Assembly: GCA_018713435.1 (NCBI GenBank)
Contig: DVOS01000060.1
Span: forward strand, 1-64,000
From: Candidatus Merdiplasma excrementigallinarum
Lineage (GTDB): Bacteria > Bacillota > Clostridia > Lachnospirales > Lachnospiraceae
Direction of reading: 5' to 3'
Length of the DNA stretch: 64,000 bases
The notes under the pieces: generated by a model
Database searches by the model: none
The model's input: the letters and a program-made list of their open reading frames with translations, nothing else
Told to the model about the DNA's origin: nothing
Position numbers and translations under genes: made by a program
Shown: piece after piece, positions 42,486 to 51,900 of the stretch
How positions within the stretch are numbered: position 1 is the first letter of the stretch
How the letters are laid out: each line of letters opens with the position of its first letter

Positions 42486-43463
42486 ATGGATATGGCAGGG
42501 CAGTGGGCAGGCGGCGCCGGCGTTTTCTGGTTGGTGCTGGGCCTGGCGGGGCTTACAGCAGGACTGATAAGTTATGTCAGGTGCCGGAGGCAGATGGGGC
42601 GTCTGGAGGAGATGATGGCGAACTTTTTGGCGGAGGGGAAAGATTGGCGGAAGGAAAAGAAACCGGACGCCGGCATTTCAAAGATCAGGGAACGGAGGGA
42701 ATCTAAGCTGGCCCATCAGCTGGGGCTGATTCTGGACCGGGCTGCTTTTCAGAAAGAGCAGGCTGCGGGGGAACGGGACCAGGTGGCCGGGCTGCTCTCA
42801 GACCTTTCCCATCAGCTGAAAACCCCGCTGGCCAATATTGTGATGTACACAGAACTGCTGGAGGAAGAAAATCTTTCCCGGGAACAGGAGCGCTCTTTTC
42901 TGGAGGAGACCGCCCGCCAGGCCCGGAAGATGCAGTGGCTGATAAAGGCCATGCTGAAGGCGTCGCGGCTGGAACACGGGATTATCCGGGTAAAGCCCGG
43001 GTATGGGGGGATCCGGGAAACCATCGGAAAAGCGGTTACCTCTGTCTACGCTCAGGCTGCCCGCAGAAACATTTCCATAAAGGTACAGGAGTTTACGGAC
43101 TGCCGGCTGTACCATGACCCGGTGTGGACGGCGGAGGCCCTGGGAAATATCCTGGAAAACGGCATAAAATATGCGCCGGAGGGCTCCGCACTTACAGTCC
43201 GCCTTAATCCGATGGAAATCTATACGGGAATTGAGATAGAAGATCAGGGGACGGGCATTCCCAAAGAGGAGTACAATGAGATTTTTAAACGGTTTTACCG
43301 GGGAAAGGGATCTTCCGGAAAGGAGGGAAACGGGCTGGGCCTGTATCTGGCCCAGCTGGTTTTGAATAAAGAAAAGGGATATGTAACGGTAAAGGCGGCG
43401 GACACGGGCGGAAGCTGCTTTACGGTGTATCTGCTGAATGAGGTTACAGGGTCTTCCGATTGA
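42486..43463 (+). CDS. Sensor histidine kinase
   Basis: The protein of 325 residues starts at 42486 (MDMAGQWAGG; GACAGGG precedes) and has one membrane segment (about 12-30), with almost no outside domain, so it may sense through a membrane partner. The phosphoacceptor is H109 in DLSHQLKTPLANIV. The ATPase domain contains NILENGIKYAP, DQGTGIPKEEYNEIFKRFYR and GNGLGLYLAQLV. Kinases of this small type often work with ABC transporters, as in BceS. Its end overlaps the end of the convergent ClC gene by 20 bases. Confidence 0.9.
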   Translation: MDMAGQWAGGAGVFWLVLGLAGLTAGLISYVRCRRQMGRLEEMMANFLAEGKDWRKEKKPDAGISKIRERRESKLAHQLGLILDRAAFQKEQAAGERDQVAGLLSDLSHQLKTPLANIVMYTELLEEENLSREQERSFLEETARQARKMQWLIKAMLKASRLEHGIIRVKPGYGGIRETIGKAVTSVYAQAARRNISIKVQEFTDCRLYHDPVWTAEALGNILENGIKYAPEGSALTVRLNPMEIYTGIEIEDQGTGIPKEEYNEIFKRFYRGKGSSGKEGNGLGLYLAQLVLNKEKGYVTVKAADTGGSCFTVYLLNEVTGSSD

Positions 43464-44703
43464 TAAAGGAAGGCCTTGTTTTTGAGTAGAGGATCGTCTG
43501 GCTGCTGTAGAGTCCGTAGTAACCGGAGAGCACGTAGCAGGTGCCGCACATCAGGGCGTAGAAAATCATGCCCTGGGAACCGAACAGTTCCACAGACAGA
43601 AGGAGAGAACTTACGGGGCAGTTTACCACTCCGCAGAACAGTCCGATCATGCCCAGGGAGGCGGAAAATCCGGCGGGCAGACCCAGGAAAGAGCCGGCCA
43701 GGCTGCCGAAGGTGGCGCCCACAAAAAAGGAGGGCACAATCTCGCCGCCCTTAAAACCGCTGCCCAGAGTGACGGCGGTAAAGAGCATCTTCAGAAGAAA
43801 AGCTTCCGGTCTGGCCTCTCCTTCCACCGCCCGGAAGGCAATGGCAAGGCCGGGACCGTTGTAGTCCCTGGTTCCCGCCAGAAGGGTGAGAGCCGCTACC
43901 AGCAGACCGCCTGCCGCAGCCCGCAGATAGGCGTTGGGAATCCACTTTTTCAGGAACTGGCCGGTGTGGTGCAGCAGATAGCAGAACAGGATCGCCACCA
44001 GGGAGCAGGCTACGCCCAGCAGCAGGATCCGCCCCAGAGACAGCAGGGTCACTTCCGGTATCCGGGCGATGACTGCGGTCTCCGCCGGGAAACCGAACAT
44101 ATTCCGAAGGGCGAACACAATCATGGCGGTCACCAGGCAGGGGATGAAAGCGCTGTGGTAGAGGACGCCGACGCTGATCACTTCCATGCTGAAAACAGCG
44201 GCGGTGATGGGGGTTCCCAGAAGAGCCGTAAACAGTCCGCTCATGCCGCACATGGTGATCAGATGGAGATTCTGCTCGTCAAAATGGAACAGCTTTCCGA
44301 TGGTCTGTCCTACGCTGGCGCCGATCTGCAGACAGGCGCCCTCCCTGCCGCTGGAACCGCCGCACAGATGGGTGAGAGCGGTGCTGACAAAAATCAGGAT
44401 GCCGGTGCGAAGCGGCACCCGCTGGCTGGTGCGCACACTCTCCAGCACCAGATTGGTGCCCCGGTCCTCATAGACCCCGGCACGGTGATAGAGAAAGACA
44501 ATCAGCAGACCGGCCAGGGGAAGGAAAAAGACAGTCCAGGGCCAGAGGCCGCTTCTTGCGTAGGCCAGGTCTGTGACGGCCAGAAACGCGCAGCCCACCA
44601 GCCCGCAGACCAGTCCGCAGAGGACGCCGATGAGGATACTCAGCAGAAAGCTGCGGCCGTACAGAAGGGAATGGATGATCCGTTCACGGAATTTATCAGA
44701 CAT
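43444..44703 (-). CDS. ClC-type chloride/anion transporter
   Basis: The protein is 419 residues with about ten or more membrane helices. It has the family selectivity and gating motifs: GGSSGREGACLQIG, in which the gating glutamate is present, so it is probably an exchanger rather than a channel, and GSGFKGGEIVPSFFVGATFG. The usual GSGIP motif is not obvious near the N-terminus. It has its own promoter at 44736-44763 and is transcribed opposite to its neighbours, placed between a two-component system and that system's likely ABC target. Confidence 0.9.
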   Translation of the reverse strand: MSDKFRERIIHSLLYGRSFLLSILIGVLCGLVCGLVGCAFLAVTDLAYARSGLWPWTVFFLPLAGLLIVFLYHRAGVYEDRGTNLVLESVRTSQRVPLRTGILIFVSTALTHLCGGSSGREGACLQIGASVGQTIGKLFHFDEQNLHLITMCGMSGLFTALLGTPITAAVFSMEVISVGVLYHSAFIPCLVTAMIVFALRNMFGFPAETAVIARIPEVTLLSLGRILLLGVACSLVAILFCYLLHHTGQFLKKWIPNAYLRAAAGGLLVAALTLLAGTRDYNGPGLAIAFRAVEGEARPEAFLLKMLFTAVTLGSGFKGGEIVPSFFVGATFGSLAGSFLGLPAGFSASLGMIGLFCGVVNCPVSSLLLSVELFGSQGMIFYALMCGTCYVLSGYYGLYSSQTILYSKTRPSFINRKTL

Positions 44704-44735
44704 AGTACAGGACTCCTTTGCATTGTTTAAAAATT

Positions 44736-44763
44736 ATTATAATCCATTTCGGACAGGGTTCAA
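44736..44763 (-). promoter_or_regulatory. Promoter of the ClC gene
   Basis: On the minus strand TTGAAC and TATAAT are separated by 16 bases, about 35 bases before the ATG at 44703. Confidence 0.65.
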
Positions 44764-44818
44764 GTATTTCAGGGAAAACAATCTCTCCCCGAAAGCAAAG
44801 GATTGAAATCGGACAAAA

Positions 44819-44874
44819 CTGTCAGAAACAGCAGGACCTTCTGTCAGGGCTTTGTCCGTTCTGCCTGCTAGAAT
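44819..44874 (+). promoter_or_regulatory. Direct repeat and promoter of the ABC ATPase gene
   Basis: CTGTCAG occurs at 44819-44825 and 44841-44847, exactly 22 bases apart (two helical turns), followed by an extended -10 TGCTAGAAT ending at 44874. No good -35 is seen, and the second repeat lies where it would be. This fits activation by an OmpR-type regulator, probably the one at 41741. Confidence 0.5.
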
Positions 44875-44902
44875 GAAGAAAAAGAAACAGGGAGGAATTG
44901 CC

Positions 44903-45595
44903 ATGGAACTGTTAAAGACAGTGGATCTGAAAAAGTATTACGGGACAGGAGCCGGCCAGGTAAAGGCGCTGGACGGGGTAAACCTGACGGTGGAAGAGGG
45001 GGAGTTCGCAGCGGTGGTGGGAACCTCCGGGTCCGGCAAGAGCACCCTGCTGCATATGCTGGGAGGACTGGACTATCCCACCTCCGGCAGCGTGTTTGTG
45101 GCGGGAAAGGAGCTGGCAGGGATGAAAGAGACAGAGCTGACGATCTTTCGCCGGCGCAATATCGGGTTTGTATTTCAAAATTATAACCTGGTGCCGGTGC
45201 TGAATGTGTATGAGAATGTGGTGCTGCCTCTGGAGCTGGACGGAGCCAGGGTGGACCGGAAATTTGTAAAACAGATTATGGAAATGCTGGGAATCGCGGA
45301 AAAGAAAAGCAGCCTGCCGGGACAGCTATCCGGAGGCCAGCAGCAGCGGGTAGCGATTGCCAGGGCCCTGGCCAGCAAGCCCAGCCTGATTCTGGCGGAT
45401 GAACCTACGGGGAATCTGGATTCCAGAACTTCCCAGGAGGTAATGGGGCTTCTGAAGCTTACAGGGCGAGAATTTCATCAGACCATCGTCATGATTACCC
45501 ATAATGAGGCGCTGGCTCAGCTGTGCGACCGGATCATCCGCATTGAGGACGGCAGGATTGTGCCGGAAAGGGGGCAGAGAAGCTATGAGAAATAA
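44903..45595 (+). CDS. ABC transporter ATP-binding protein, MacB/LolD/BceA type
   Basis: The protein is 230 residues from 44903 behind GGGAGGAATTGCC. Walker [10 protein letters not shown], the Q-loop [12 protein letters not shown], signature [15 protein letters not shown] and Walker [14 protein letters not shown] are all intact. The type works with FtsX-like permeases in lipoprotein or peptide handling. It overlaps the permease gene by 11 bases, which suggests coupled translation. Expression is probably under the two-component system 3 kb upstream. Confidence 0.93.
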   Translation: MELLKTVDLKKYYGTGAGQVKALDGVNLTVEEGEFAAVVGTSGSGKSTLLHMLGGLDYPTSGSVFVAGKELAGMKETELTIFRRRNIGFVFQNYNLVPVLNVYENVVLPLELDGARVDRKFVKQIMEMLGIAEKKSSLPGQLSGGQQQRVAIARALASKPSLILADEPTGNLDSRTSQEVMGLLKLTGREFHQTIVMITHNEALAQLCDRIIRIEDGRIVPERGQRSYEK

Positions 45596-48248
45596 CAACC
45601 GGCAGGTAATCAGAAAACTTTCTGTCCGGAGCATGAGACAGAATAAAATGCGGAACCTGTTTGCCGGACTGGCCATCATCCTGACCTGTATGCTGTTTAC
45701 TGTGACAGCCTCCATGGGCATCGGCATGATGCAGGTGGCCCAGGAGCAGACCATGCGGGAGGTGGGAACCAGGTGCCACGCGGGGCTGAAGGATGTAACC
45801 GGGGAGGAGATGGAGGACATTGTATCCGATGGGAGGGTAAAAGATTACTCCTGGAACATATTAGTGGCTTCTGTGGAAAATCTGATTCAGCGTGCCGGAG
45901 AACTGCGGGTGCCCCAGGGAGAGCAGGAGCTGGAAAACTCTTTTATAGAGCTGCAGGAAGGGGAGCTTCCCGTAGGGGAGGATGACCTGGTGGTGGATAC
46001 CCTGGTGATGGAAGAACTGGGACTTCCCTGTCAGGTGGGCCAGAAGGTGACTCTGGAGTTTTCTCTTCTGGGTGAAAAGATAAGCCGGGAGTTTACAGTC
46101 TGCGGCTGGTATGAAGGGGACCAGATCAGCCATTCCTCTCAGCTTTATATGTCTCAGGCCTGCTGGGAGCAGCTGAAGGGGAACCGGACGGAGCAGGACT
46201 TTCTGCATTACCGGGAAGAGTCGGGCAGCAGTCTGGGAGCAGGACTTTATCAGGTCAGCCTGGACTTTGCCGGCGCCGGAGATATAGAAGAACAGGTGCG
46301 GGCGGTTATCCGGGACGCGGGCTACGAACCGGGGACAGAGGTTGAATACGGGGTAAACTGGGCCTATATGCAGAACCGGGCGGAGGGACTGGATCCCGCC
46401 AGCGGGCTGGTGCTGGCAGCGGCCGCGCTGATTGTGGTGGTAATGGGGTATCTGATTATCTCCAATATATTCCAGATTTCCATCACCCAGGATATTCGTT
46501 TTTACGGACTTTTAAAAACCGTGGGGACTACAGGGCGCCAGATCAGGCGGCTGATTCACCGGCAGGCGTTCTTGCTGTCCCTGGCAGGCATTCCTGCGGG
46601 ACTGCTTCTGGGGCTGCTGATCGGGAAGGTGCTTTTCCCCTTTGCCATGTCCTTTACCAACACCCGGGGAGTGGAGGCCAGGCTGCATTTTGATCCGCTG
46701 ATTCTGCTGTTTGGAGTCATCTTTTCTGCCGTCACAGTGATGCTGGGCTGCCGGAAGCCCGGGAAAATGGCGGGGGCGGTTTCGCCGGTGGAGGCAGTGC
46801 GCTACAGTGAGGGAACCGTCAGAAGAAAGAAGGAAAAGAAATCCCGGACCGGCGCCAGGATTCACCGCATGGCTCTCTCCAACCTGGGAAGAAATAAAAA
46901 GAAAACCATTTCCGTGATTCTTTCCCTGTCGCTTAGCCTTGCCCTGCTGTGCGTGGTGGTGACGGGAGTAGAGAGCTTCCGGCTGGATTCCTATCTGGAG
47001 AGCCGGCTTGTCGGCGACGTATCCATCGGCAGCGTGCGCTACACCAATCTTTCCAGCACCGTGCCGGATACCATGCTGGATGAGGAGATGGCAACCTATA
47101 TGGACAGCCAGCCGGGGATCACAGCCAGCGCCCGGATGTATGCCAGCACCTATCCCAGAACCCTGCAGCTTGACCAGGAGGCGGCAGGCCTGTATGAAAG
47201 CTGGAGAGAGCAGGGTCTTCTGCGGGCAGGGGATGACTGGAGCGACCGGGCTCTGGAGCAGGCCCTTGAAGGGCGGGAGGTACAGACCGATACCTATGGG
47301 TATGACCCTTCCCTGCTGAAGTATCTGACTGTGCGGGAAGGCCAGCTGGATGTGGAAAAATTTAAACAGGGCGGTTATGTGCTTCTTACTTCCGTTATCG
47401 GGGACCATACCGAAGACTGCCTGCTCTATGAGCCGGGAGACCGGGTGGTGGTAAACACGGTAGGACCGGATTCTGTGCCGGAAGAAATTCTGGACGAGGG
47501 CGGGAATGTGATAGATGTGATCTGGACAGACTGGGAGGAAAAGGAATATGAGGTGATGGCTGTTGTGGACATCCCCTCCAGCCTGGATCTGCACAGCTAC
47601 TCCGTTAACGGAGTGGGAGTGATCCTTCCGGAGGAAGAATTTACCAGAAGCTACCCGGCAGAGGGAGAATATGTGGGAGGCGAGGATTACGGCTACTGCT
47701 TTGCCAAAACCTATACCCTGGAGGAAGAGCAGAAGGAACATTTTATCCAGGCTGCCCGTTCTTATGTGGAGCAGGTCAATCCGCTGATGGGGTTTGTGGC
47801 GAAGGAAACCCTGGAGCAGGAATTTGCCGGCATGGTGACGGTAATCCGCACCATCGGAATATCTCTCAGCGCCGTAATTGCCCTGATCGGCATTTTGAAT
47901 TTTATTAATTCCATGGCCACCGGCATTATTGCCAGAAAACGGGAATTTGCGGTTCTGGCCAGCATTGGTATGACGGGAGGACAGGTAAGAAGGCTGCTGC
48001 TGGAAGAAGGGCTATACTATGTTCTGTTTTCCGGACTGTTTGGCATTCTGCTTGGAAGCCTGGGGGCCTGGGGAGTGCTTTCCGTTCTGAATCAGGTGAT
48101 TATGTTTTTCCAGTACCGGTATAACGGAGACGCATTTCTGATTATGCTCCCGGTGTTCGTGCTGATTGCACTGCTGGTGCCCGAGGTAGCCTATAAGAGG
48201 ATGTGCCGGGAGAGCATTGTGGAGCGGCTGCGGGATACGGAAAACTGA
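45585..48248 (+). CDS. FtsX-like ABC permease
   Basis: The large membrane protein has 887 residues, starting [21 protein letters not shown]; the start at 45585 overlaps the ATPase gene. The first membrane helix is at about 20-45 and is followed by an extracellular domain. Three helices with an FtsX core come at about 285-405 (LVVVMGYLIISNIFQISI type), then a second long extracellular part, and three C-terminal helices with IARKREFAVLASIGMTGGQVRR. Such proteins do mechanical work on outside substrates or export antimicrobial peptides. Confidence 0.9.
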   Translation: MRNNNRQVIRKLSVRSMRQNKMRNLFAGLAIILTCMLFTVTASMGIGMMQVAQEQTMREVGTRCHAGLKDVTGEEMEDIVSDGRVKDYSWNILVASVENLIQRAGELRVPQGEQELENSFIELQEGELPVGEDDLVVDTLVMEELGLPCQVGQKVTLEFSLLGEKISREFTVCGWYEGDQISHSSQLYMSQACWEQLKGNRTEQDFLHYREESGSSLGAGLYQVSLDFAGAGDIEEQVRAVIRDAGYEPGTEVEYGVNWAYMQNRAEGLDPASGLVLAAAALIVVVMGYLIISNIFQISITQDIRFYGLLKTVGTTGRQIRRLIHRQAFLLSLAGIPAGLLLGLLIGKVLFPFAMSFTNTRGVEARLHFDPLILLFGVIFSAVTVMLGCRKPGKMAGAVSPVEAVRYSEGTVRRKKEKKSRTGARIHRMALSNLGRNKKKTISVILSLSLSLALLCVVVTGVESFRLDSYLESRLVGDVSIGSVRYTNLSSTVPDTMLDEEMATYMDSQPGITASARMYASTYPRTLQLDQEAAGLYESWREQGLLRAGDDWSDRALEQALEGREVQTDTYGYDPSLLKYLTVREGQLDVEKFKQGGYVLLTSVIGDHTEDCLLYEPGDRVVVNTVGPDSVPEEILDEGGNVIDVIWTDWEEKEYEVMAVVDIPSSLDLHSYSVNGVGVILPEEEFTRSYPAEGEYVGGEDYGYCFAKTYTLEEEQKEHFIQAARSYVEQVNPLMGFVAKETLEQEFAGMVTVIRTIGISLSAVIALIGILNFINSMATGIIARKREFAVLASIGMTGGQVRRLLLEEGLYYVLFSGLFGILLGSLGAWGVLSVLNQVIMFFQYRYNGDAFLIMLPVFVLIALLVPEVAYKRMCRESIVERLRDTEN

Positions 48249-48257
48249 GAGCACGGG

Positions 48258-48286
48258 TTGTTTCTTTTAGGTATTTCTACTATAAT
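48258..48286 (+). promoter_or_regulatory. Sigma-A promoter of the AlbA_2 gene
   Basis: TTGTTT and TATAAT are separated by 17 bases. The leader of about 100 bases to the ATG at 48395 shows no clear structure. Confidence 0.65.
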
Positions 48287-48394
48287 ATAGAATATATTTT
48301 TGTACCTTCTCTTTATATTTGCAAAGCCGTATGCAAGGGAATGAAACCCCTGTTTTGGTAAAGATATAAAGTTACCGTGAAGGAGGCGACCAAG

Positions 48395-49861
48395 ATGACT
48401 GCAGAAGAGATTTTCGCCGGCGAATCCGAAAATGTGGAATTTAAAAGCGAGATTCCTGCCAAAAGTGAAAAGTATATGAAAACCGTGGTAGCCTTTGCCA
48501 ATGGGAAGGGTGGAAAGCTGATCTTTGGCGTAGAGAACGGCACATGGATGGTTACCGGTTTTGCCAAAGAGGAAGTTTTTCAGAGAATGGATGCGATTAC
48601 CAACGCCATTTTCGACAGCTGCGAACCCAAGATCACCCCGAATATCGCAGTACAGGAAATTGACGGGAAGGCAATTATTGTGGTAGAAATCGTTCCCGGT
48701 ATGCAGCGCCCCTACTACATCAAAAACCAGGGCATCATGGATGGTACTTATATCCGTGTGGCGGGGACGACCCGCCGTGCGGAACGTTATCGTGTGCAAG
48801 AATTGATCCTGGAGGGGACAAATCGTTCTTATGACCAGCTGGAACGGGAACAGACGGTTGCGGAGGAAGAGATAACTGCCTTTTGTGAAAAGATGTATCA
48901 ACATGCGCTTGAGTTGGCGAATCCGGATAGGCAGGAAAAGCAAATTCAAAAAGTCAGCGCAAATCAGCTGCTTTCATGGAAGCTGCTGACGGAGCATGAC
49001 GGCGTGTATCATCCTACCAATGGATATCTGCTTTTGAATGGAGACACGACTGAGTTTCCAGATGCTGCTATTCAATGTGCGGTATTTAAGGGGACTGTCA
49101 GGGATATTTTTATCACCCGCAAGGAATTTACCGGATCCATTTACGAGCAAATCGAGGACGCTTATAACTTTGTGCTGCAGCACATCGACCTTGGTTCACG
49201 TATTGAAGGGATTGCGCGGCAGGACTACTATGAACTTCCTGTCAAGACTATACGGGAAATGATCTCCAACGCTGTTTGCCATCGCAGTTATCTGTCCCCG
49301 GGGAAAATTCAGGTGGCGCTTTTTGATGGCCGGCTGGAAGTCACATCCCCCGGCATGCTGGACAGTGAGATCACGATTGAAAAGATGAAGTCCGGCCTTT
49401 CAAAGATTCGCAATCGTGGGATCGCTGCTGCTTTTTCTTATATGAACATTATAGAAGCATGGGGCAGCGGCATCCCCAAAATATTCCGGGAAGCAAAGGA
49501 GTATGGCCTTCGTGAGCCGGAGGTGATTGATATGGGAAGCGATTTCCGTATCAATCTTTATCGAAAAAAAGCTGTTACGGATCAGAATGGTGTCATTGAT
49601 CCAAGAAAGCGTGATACTGAAACGGATACTAATGATACTAAAGCTGATACTAATGATACTAAAATGGATCCAAATGAAGAAGCTGTTTTAACCATTCTTC
49701 AAAGGAATCCGAAGACAACACAAAAAGAACTTTGCATGAAATTAGGAGTTTCCATTTCTACCGTAAAAAGACTTACAGATACACTGCAAAAAAAAGGAAG
49801 ACTATATCGTGAGGGCTCACGGAGAAACGGTTACTGGATCATCGTGGCCCCCAAGGAGTAA
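48395..49861 (+). CDS. AlbA_2/Schlafen-type regulator with ATPase-like and wHTH domains
   Basis: The protein is 488 residues. The N-terminus (about 1-130) is an AlbA_2 domain with SENVEFKSEIP, VVAFANGKGGKLIFGV and YIRVAGTTR. The middle part (about 270-400) looks like an HATPase_c_4-type domain: IREMISNAVCHRSY and IEAWGSGIPKI. A Thr/Asp-rich linker has a repeated DTNDTK unit, and the end is a winged helix-turn-helix (TTQKELCMKLGVSISTVKR). It may be a DNA-binding switch. The gene is more AT-rich than its neighbours and has its own promoter. The start at 48395 was chosen for the GGAGG 8 bases upstream. Confidence 0.88.
   Translation: MTAEEIFAGESENVEFKSEIPAKSEKYMKTVVAFANGKGGKLIFGVENGTWMVTGFAKEEVFQRMDAITNAIFDSCEPKITPNIAVQEIDGKAIIVVEIVPGMQRPYYIKNQGIMDGTYIRVAGTTRRAERYRVQELILEGTNRSYDQLEREQTVAEEEITAFCEKMYQHALELANPDRQEKQIQKVSANQLLSWKLLTEHDGVYHPTNGYLLLNGDTTEFPDAAIQCAVFKGTVRDIFITRKEFTGSIYEQIEDAYNFVLQHIDLGSRIEGIARQDYYELPVKTIREMISNAVCHRSYLSPGKIQVALFDGRLEVTSPGMLDSEITIEKMKSGLSKIRNRGIAAAFSYMNIIEAWGSGIPKIFREAKEYGLREPEVIDMGSDFRINLYRKKAVTDQNGVIDPRKRDTETDTNDTKADTNDTKMDPNEEAVLTILQRNPKTTQKELCMKLGVSISTVKRLTDTLQKKGRLYREGSRRNGYWIIVAPKE
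49625..49663 (+). repeat. Tandem repeat within the AlbA_2 gene
   Basis: Two perfect copies of GATACTAATGATACTAAA at a period of 21 bases encode the repeated DTNDTK in the linker between the ATPase-like and wHTH domains. The sequence could vary in copy number without changing the frame. Confidence 0.75.
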
Positions 49862-49910
49862 ATCTGTATGCCTCCCAAAGAGCTTCATCTGTCGTACTTC
49901 AATTTGGTAA

Positions 49911-49939
49911 TTGAGAAAACCGGAAAATAGTGATATGAT
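49911..49939 (+). promoter_or_regulatory. Sigma-A promoter of the GGDEF gene
   Basis: TTGAGA and TATGAT are separated by 17 bases, about 90 bases before the ATG at 50028. Confidence 0.6.
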
Positions 49940-50027
49940 AGAAAAAATCTGAAGAGTCATAAATACAGGCACGATATTTGGAAACCGTCAGGGAAAATAT
50001 GGTGCCCCGGGAAAAGGATGTTGCAGC

Positions 50028-50984
50028 ATGGATTTATGTCAGTATGTGAAACAGCTCTGGGAACTGTATATGTCATGCGATAATGAGGAGGCGGCCAGTC
50101 AGCTGCTGGATGCCATGGACGAAACGATTACGATTATCGGAACCGGAAAGCATGAGTTTTACGAATCCAGAGAGGAGTTTGTGAAAGCCTTTGGCATGGA
50201 AACGCCGGAACGGGCGGAAATTGAATTCCACATCCAGTCTATCTGGGCCAGAGAGGTGAAACTTGGCGATGATGCCAGCATGGTATATGGAGAGCTCCAT
50301 GTGACGGGAAGGGGCCGGCAGGCGAAGATCGGAGTAGATATGGATACACGCTATTCCATGATACTCTGCAGAAAAGAAGGAAAATGGAAGGTAACCCATA
50401 TTCATCAGTCCCTTCCCTACCGGGAGCAGCAGGAGGGCGAATATTATCCCAAAACGCTGCTGGATCAGGTGGAGGAGGCCAATAAGCGGGCCGAGCAGAT
50501 GGAAAAGCTGGCCAGGATAGATCAGATGACCGGACTTTTGAATCATCATTTCTTTTATAAAGAAAGCCAGCGTCTGCTGGAACAGAAAAAGACCGGTTAC
50601 TGTATGACCATTGATCTGGATGATTTCAAGCAGATCAATGATTCCTACGGCCATCAGGAGGGGGACGCGGTTCTGCAGGAAGTGGGCAGGATGATCCGGC
50701 AGGCGGCAGGCCCCGGCAGCGTGGCCGGCAGAACAGGCGGAGATGAATTTGCCCTGTTCTGTACGGATCTGGCCTCCGATGCGGGGGCCTGTGCTATCGG
50801 AGAAGAGATTCTGCGGCAGACGGACTGCCGTATCCGGGAGAGAAAAGGCGTTTTCCCCGGTGTTTCCATCGGCATTTCCCGGATCAGGGAAGGGGAGAGC
50901 CTGAAGGAAGCGTTCCGGCGGGCGGATATTATGCTTTATCAGGTAAAACGCCAGGGAAAGCATGGATACCGGTTTTATGAGTAG
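50028..50984 (+). CDS. NTF2-like/GGDEF diguanylate cyclase
   Basis: The protein has 318 residues. The N-terminal 130 residues look like a SnoaL/NTF2-like sensor pocket (ending in KWKVTHIHQS). A short coiled coil (145-162) leads to a GGDEF domain: DQMTGLLNHHFF, TIDLDDFKQINDSYGH and RTGGDEFALF with the active motif intact at 237-241. No inhibitory RxxD site is seen just before it. No EAL domain or membrane anchor exists. It should make cyclic di-GMP from GTP in the cytoplasm, controlled by a small-molecule ligand. Confidence 0.88.
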   Translation: MDLCQYVKQLWELYMSCDNEEAASQLLDAMDETITIIGTGKHEFYESREEFVKAFGMETPERAEIEFHIQSIWAREVKLGDDASMVYGELHVTGRGRQAKIGVDMDTRYSMILCRKEGKWKVTHIHQSLPYREQQEGEYYPKTLLDQVEEANKRAEQMEKLARIDQMTGLLNHHFFYKESQRLLEQKKTGYCMTIDLDDFKQINDSYGHQEGDAVLQEVGRMIRQAAGPGSVAGRTGGDEFALFCTDLASDAGACAIGEEILRQTDCRIRERKGVFPGVSIGISRIREGESLKEAFRRADIMLYQVKRQGKHGYRFYE

Positions 50985-51012
50985 AGGCAGATAAAGGAAA
51001 AAAACAGACAGA

Positions 51013-51053
51013 AAGGACGGCAGCGCCGGATTACTCCGGTATCTGCCGTCCTT
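51013..51053. terminator. Bidirectional terminator between convergent genes
   Basis: AAGGACGGCAG pairs with CTGCCGTCCTT around a second inner stem. The minus strand continues with a T-rich run. It overlaps the last codons of the deacetylase gene. Confidence 0.8.
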
Positions 51054-51828
51054 CAAAGTTTACCGTATAATGGTCCATGCAGACCAGCTGTGAGATGGGA
51101 ACCAGCTCATAGCCCATTTCCTGCAGCCGGGTGATGATGGTATCCAGAGCCTGGGCTGTATCTTTGGCACCGTTGTGCATCAGGATGATGGAACCGTTCC
51201 CCAGGTGTTCGTGTTCCGTTACGGTTCGGATCACCGAATCCGCCCCGTAGTCTTTCCAGTCCAGAGAGTCCACATCCCACTGAACGGGCAGATAGCCGCA
51301 GCTTTTCACCGTCCGGATCACCGTGCTGTCGTAATCCCCGTAGGGGGGACGAAACAGGTTCATCTCAATCCCTGTAAGGTTCTTCACTTTTTCATGAACC
51401 TGCAGGATCTCCTCTTTCTGCTGGCTTTCTGACAGCTGGCTCATATTTTTGTGGTTTTCACTGTGGTTTCCCAGATCGTGGCCCGCCGCCGCGATTTTTT
51501 TTACGTCCTCCGGATAGGTGTCCACCCAGCCTCCCGTGAGAAAAAAGGTGGCCTTCACATTGTGGGCGGCCAGAATATCCAGAAGATGCTGGGTTTCCTC
51601 ATTTCCCCAGGAAGCGTCAAAGGACAGGGCAATTTGGGGACTGTCCGTCTGGACGCAGTAAACCGGAAGTTCCCGCTGGTCTGCCATAGCGCTGACCGCC
51701 CGGGACTGCCGGCTGGTGAGGCGCATGCCGGCAAAAAACAGCAGCGCGCAAAGCAGGAGAATAGAAGGACCCCGCAGATACCCGGCAGTTTTTCGCAGCA
51801 GCATCTGTTTTCGGCCAAATCGTTTCAT
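51031..51828 (-). CDS. Polysaccharide deacetylase (NodB domain), membrane-anchored
   Basis: The protein is 265 residues with one N-terminal membrane segment (about 20-37) and the rest outside the cell. The NodB domain has the first motif as SFDASWGNEET, with D71 but alanine in place of the second aspartate, as in the PdaB-type branch. The zinc histidines H122 and H126 are in GNHSENH, and FRPPYGDYD and LMHNGAKDT follow. It may remove acetyl groups from peptidoglycan or another cell-wall glycan, and PdaB-like relatives act during sporulation. The terminator at 51013 covers its 3' end. Confidence 0.88.
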   Translation of the reverse strand: MKRFGRKQMLLRKTAGYLRGPSILLLCALLFFAGMRLTSRQSRAVSAMADQRELPVYCVQTDSPQIALSFDASWGNEETQHLLDILAAHNVKATFFLTGGWVDTYPEDVKKIAAAGHDLGNHSENHKNMSQLSESQQKEEILQVHEKVKNLTGIEMNLFRPPYGDYDSTVIRTVKSCGYLPVQWDVDSLDWKDYGADSVIRTVTEHEHLGNGSIILMHNGAKDTAQALDTIITRLQEMGYELVPISQLVCMDHYTVNFEGRQIPE

Positions 51829-51900
51829 ATCCGCGCCCTTTGGAAGAAGGTTTCATTCTCTCTATCTATATGCGGGAATATCCGGATTCTTTCCTTTGTT

